Positions 61,856 to 64,000 of a stretch of 64,000 bases of DNA are shown piece by piece. Made by a program: the position numbers and the translations under genes. Source of the stretch: Opitutia bacterium (GTDB lineage Bacteria; Verrucomicrobiota; Verrucomicrobiia; Opitutales; Opitutaceae); assembly GCA_016217545.1 (NCBI GenBank), contig JACRHT010000017.1:496001-560000 (forward strand), written 5' to 3'. Every line of letters begins with the position of its first letter. Position 1 is the stretch's first letter. The notes beneath the pieces were generated by a model, which saw nothing but the letters and a program-made list of their open reading frames with translations, searched no databases and had not been told where the DNA came from.

Positions 61856-62458
61856 TCACACCGCCAGATACGGCAGCTTCTTCGCGGTGTCCTTCACCGC
61901 CGGGATGCCGTCGAGGAGTTCGCCGATGGCGTCCCAGCGGCCGTTCACGAGCGCGTCGCGCGCGCTGTCGCGCTGCGTAATCGGCACGCTCGCGCCGCCG
62001 AAGCGCACTTCGAGCTTCGCGAGGTCGATCGTGATTTCAGCGGTCGGATTGGCCTCCACGAACGCGGCGAGCTTGGCGATGTCCTCGCGCTTCGCGCTGA
62101 CGCACGGCATGCCGAGCGTCGTGCTGTTGCCGAAAAAAATCTCGGCGAAATTTTCCGCGATGACGGCCTTGAAACCGTATTTCTGGATCGCCTGCGGCGC
62201 GTGCTCGCGGGAGGAGCCGCAGCCGAAATTGGCGCCGGAGAGCAGAATCGTCGCGCCGGCGAAGCGCTGCTCATTGAGCGGGTGCGCGGCCTTGGAGCCG
62301 TCCGGGTTGTGGCGGACGTCGTGGAAGAGGAACTCACCGAGACCGTCGAACGTGACGCACTTCATGAAGCGCGCCGGGATGATGCGGTCGGTGTCGATGT
62401 CGTTGCCGGGCACGGAAACCGCGCGGCCGGTGACGGAGGTGATTTTGGCGAGAGCCAT
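61856..62458 (-). CDS. leuD: 3-isopropylmalate dehydratase small subunit
   Basis: 200 residues. PGNDIDTDRIIPARFMK, GANFGCGSSREHAPQAI and FFGNSTTLGMPCV are the swivelling-domain motifs of LeuD. With LeuC it isomerises 2-isopropylmalate to 3-isopropylmalate and, in the CimA route, handles citramalate. It is 77 bases downstream of leuC, separated by heptad repeats. Confidence 0.95.
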   Translation of the reverse strand: MALAKITSVTGRAVSVPGNDIDTDRIIPARFMKCVTFDGLGEFLFHDVRHNPDGSKAAHPLNEQRFAGATILLSGANFGCGSSREHAPQAIQKYGFKAVIAENFAEIFFGNSTTLGMPCVSAKREDIAKLAAFVEANPTAEITIDLAKLEVRFGGASVPITQRDSARDALVNGRWDAIGELLDGIPAVKDTAKKLPYLAV

Positions 62459-62463
62459 GAAAA

Positions 62464-62540
62464 TTGAGAGTTGAGGGCTGAGAGTTGAGAGACAGCGGGC
62501 TTGGAGCTGATTGCTGAGCGCTGGGAGCTGATAGCTCAGT
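62464..62540. repeat. Heptanucleotide tandem repeats between leuC and leuD
   Basis: About eleven consecutive 7-base units on the plus strand, drifting from the GTTGAGA type (ATTGAGA, GTTGAGG, GCTGAGA, GTTGAGA) to the AGCTGAT/TGCTGAG type. They fill the entire leuC-leuD spacer and run into the end of leuC. Confidence 0.7.
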
Positions 62541-63954
62541 TAACCGCGAAGACTTCGCGCGCATCCGCCACGGTGCCGGTGACGGCGGCGGCGGCGACCA
62601 TGACGGGACTCATCAGGATCGTGCGGCCGGTGACGGAGCCTTGGCGGCCCTTGAAGTTGCGGTTCGACGAGCTGGCGCAGAGTTGGTCGCCGACGAGTTT
62701 GTCGGGATTCATCGCGAGGCACATCGAGCAACCGGCGCCGCGCCACTCGAAGCCGGCTTCGGCGAGGACCTTGTCGATGCCTTCCTTCTCGCACTGGAGC
62801 GCGACGATTTGCGAGCCGGGCACGGCGATGGCCTTCACGCCGGGCGCGACGCGCTTGCCTTTGACGTATTTGGCGACTTCGCGGAAGTCCGAGAGGCGGC
62901 CGTTGGTGCACGAGCCGAGAAACGCGACGTCGATCTTCGTGCCCTTGATGGGCGCGCCCGCGGGCAACTTCATGTAAGCGAGCGCCTCGATGATCCCGGC
63001 CTTGTCGTCGGCGGAAGTGGCGGTGTCCGGGCTCGGAATGTTCTCGGAGATCGAGATGCCCTGGCCGGGATTGATGCCCCAGGTGACGGTCGGCGCGATG
63101 TCGGCGGCGTCGATTTTCACGATGTCGTCGTAGCGGCAGCCGGCGTCGCTCGCGAAGGATTTCCAGCGCACCACCGCCTCGTCCCACGCGGCGCCGGTCG
63201 GCGAATACGGACGGCCCTTCAGGTAGGCGAACGTGGTCTCGTCGGGATTGACGTAGCCGACGCGCGCGCCGCCCTCGATGGACATGTTGCAGACGGTCAT
63301 GCGCTCTTCCATCGAGAAGCCGTCGAACACACTGCCGGCATACTCGTAAGCGAAACCGGTGCCTCCGTTCACGCCGAGCGTGCGGATGATGTGGAGGATG
63401 ACGTCCTTCGCGTAGACGCCGGCGCGGAGTTTGCCGTTCACCTCGATGCGGCGGACTTTCAACTGGCCGAGCGCCATCGTCTGCGTGGCGAGCACGTCGC
63501 GCACTTGCGAGGTGCCGATGCCGAACGCGATCGCGCCGAACGCGCCGTGCGTGCTCGTGTGCGAATCGCCGCACGCGATCGTGGTGCCGGGCTGGGTGAT
63601 GCCCTGCTCGGGACCGACGATGTGCACCACGCCCTGCTTGCCGCTCGCGCGGTCGAAGAAAGTGATGCCGAACTGCGCGCAGTTCTTCCGCAGCTCGTCC
63701 ATCATCGCCTGCGCCAGCGGATCGGCGTAGGGCTCGACGAGCTGGTCGGTCGGCACGATGTGGTCCACCGTGGCGAACGTGCGGTGCGGCATGAGCACCG
63801 GGAGCTTGAGGTCGCGCAACATGCCGAAGGCCTGCGGCGACGTGACCTCGTGGATGAGGTGCGTGCCGATGAGCAGCTGCGTCTGGCCGTTGGCCAGTTT
63901 CTTGACCGTGTGGGCGGCCCAGACTTTTTCGAAGAGGGATTGGGGAGCGGACAT
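62536..63954 (-). CDS. leuC: 3-isopropylmalate dehydratase large subunit
   Basis: 472 residues of the aconitase family. [36 protein letters not shown], cut here at the G-T-S-Q end, and the Fe-S cluster cysteines in [12 protein letters not shown] and [13 protein letters not shown] are present. It acts with LeuD. It lies 7-18 kb from the rest of the branched-chain cluster. Its promoter is probably in the last 46 bases of the window or beyond. Confidence 0.96.
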   Translation of the reverse strand: MSAPQSLFEKVWAAHTVKKLANGQTQLLIGTHLIHEVTSPQAFGMLRDLKLPVLMPHRTFATVDHIVPTDQLVEPYADPLAQAMMDELRKNCAQFGITFFDRASGKQGVVHIVGPEQGITQPGTTIACGDSHTSTHGAFGAIAFGIGTSQVRDVLATQTMALGQLKVRRIEVNGKLRAGVYAKDVILHIIRTLGVNGGTGFAYEYAGSVFDGFSMEERMTVCNMSIEGGARVGYVNPDETTFAYLKGRPYSPTGAAWDEAVVRWKSFASDAGCRYDDIVKIDAADIAPTVTWGINPGQGISISENIPSPDTATSADDKAGIIEALAYMKLPAGAPIKGTKIDVAFLGSCTNGRLSDFREVAKYVKGKRVAPGVKAIAVPGSQIVALQCEKEGIDKVLAEAGFEWRGAGCSMCLAMNPDKLVGDQLCASSSNRNFKGRQGSVTGRTILMSPVMVAAAAVTGTVADAREVFAVN

Positions 63955-64000
63955 GGAAGGAAAAAACAGGAACGAGAAGTGGTTCGGGCGATTGACTACT

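Overview
The window comes from a GC-rich, diderm bacterium, most probably a member of the Verrucomicrobiota, family Opitutaceae. This is inferred from gene content and style: LPS and outer-membrane biogenesis genes (lpxD, bamA, skp/ompH), very large TonB-dependent receptors, a TonB operon with two exbD genes and TPR and coiled-coil proteins, frequent genes without a clear Shine-Dalgarno, and a pyruvate:ferredoxin oxidoreductase that points to anaerobic or fermentative capacity. No rRNA operon, CRISPR array, prophage or complete insertion sequence is visible.

Layout. 1-5.3 kb: ribosomal proteins L20 and L35 (minus), diverging from nifJ and a dihydroorotate-dehydrogenase-like gene. 5.3-11.3 kb: a secreted M20 hydrolase, a large TonB-dependent receptor, and two degenerate pieces of another receptor. 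11.3-16.8 kb: tRNA-Pro, the Ton operon exbB-exbD-exbD-tonB-TPR-coiled coil-coiled coil (minus), and tRNAs Gln, Thr and Lys. 16.8-23.2 kb: a DapB-like dehydrogenase, an unusual metallo-beta-lactamase-fold protein, pyrE, an HtrA protease, prs and lpxD. 23.3-30.9 kb: skp, bamA, dnaB, rplI, ssb, rpsF, pth and rplY. 31-43.5 kb: a PpiC-type isomerase, an ECF sigma cassette whose sigma gene carries an in-frame TGA, TonB-domain proteins, two chemotaxis receptors and a four-PAS hybrid histidine kinase.

43.7-55.2 kb is a nearly complete branched-chain amino acid gene cluster on the minus strand, transcribed ilvD-ilvB-ilvN-ilvC-leuA-methyltransferase-cimA-leuB. leuC and leuD lie at 61.9-64 kb. With cimA present, isoleucine can be made from pyruvate and acetyl-CoA by the citramalate route, using LeuCD and LeuB for the later steps. 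55.2-61.7 kb holds yeiH, queA, yceI, a TPR gene, accA and an EamA transporter.

Two regulatory observations stand out. First, upstream of ilvD is what looks like a complete transcription attenuator: a 33-codon leader peptide with a run of Leu, Ile and Val codons, a terminator, and a competing antiterminator arm inside the leader reading frame. Second, the same composite promoter-like element (TGAAGG, 14 bases, then an almost identical 22-base block) precedes both the ECF sigma cassette and the convergent tandem TonB-domain gene, suggesting a small self-contained ECF regulon. Other notable points are two paired 177-residue membrane-anchored coiled-coil proteins in the Ton operon, scrambled receptor fragments, heptanucleotide repeats in two branched-chain amino acid spacers, and small ORFs inside the ilv-leu cluster.
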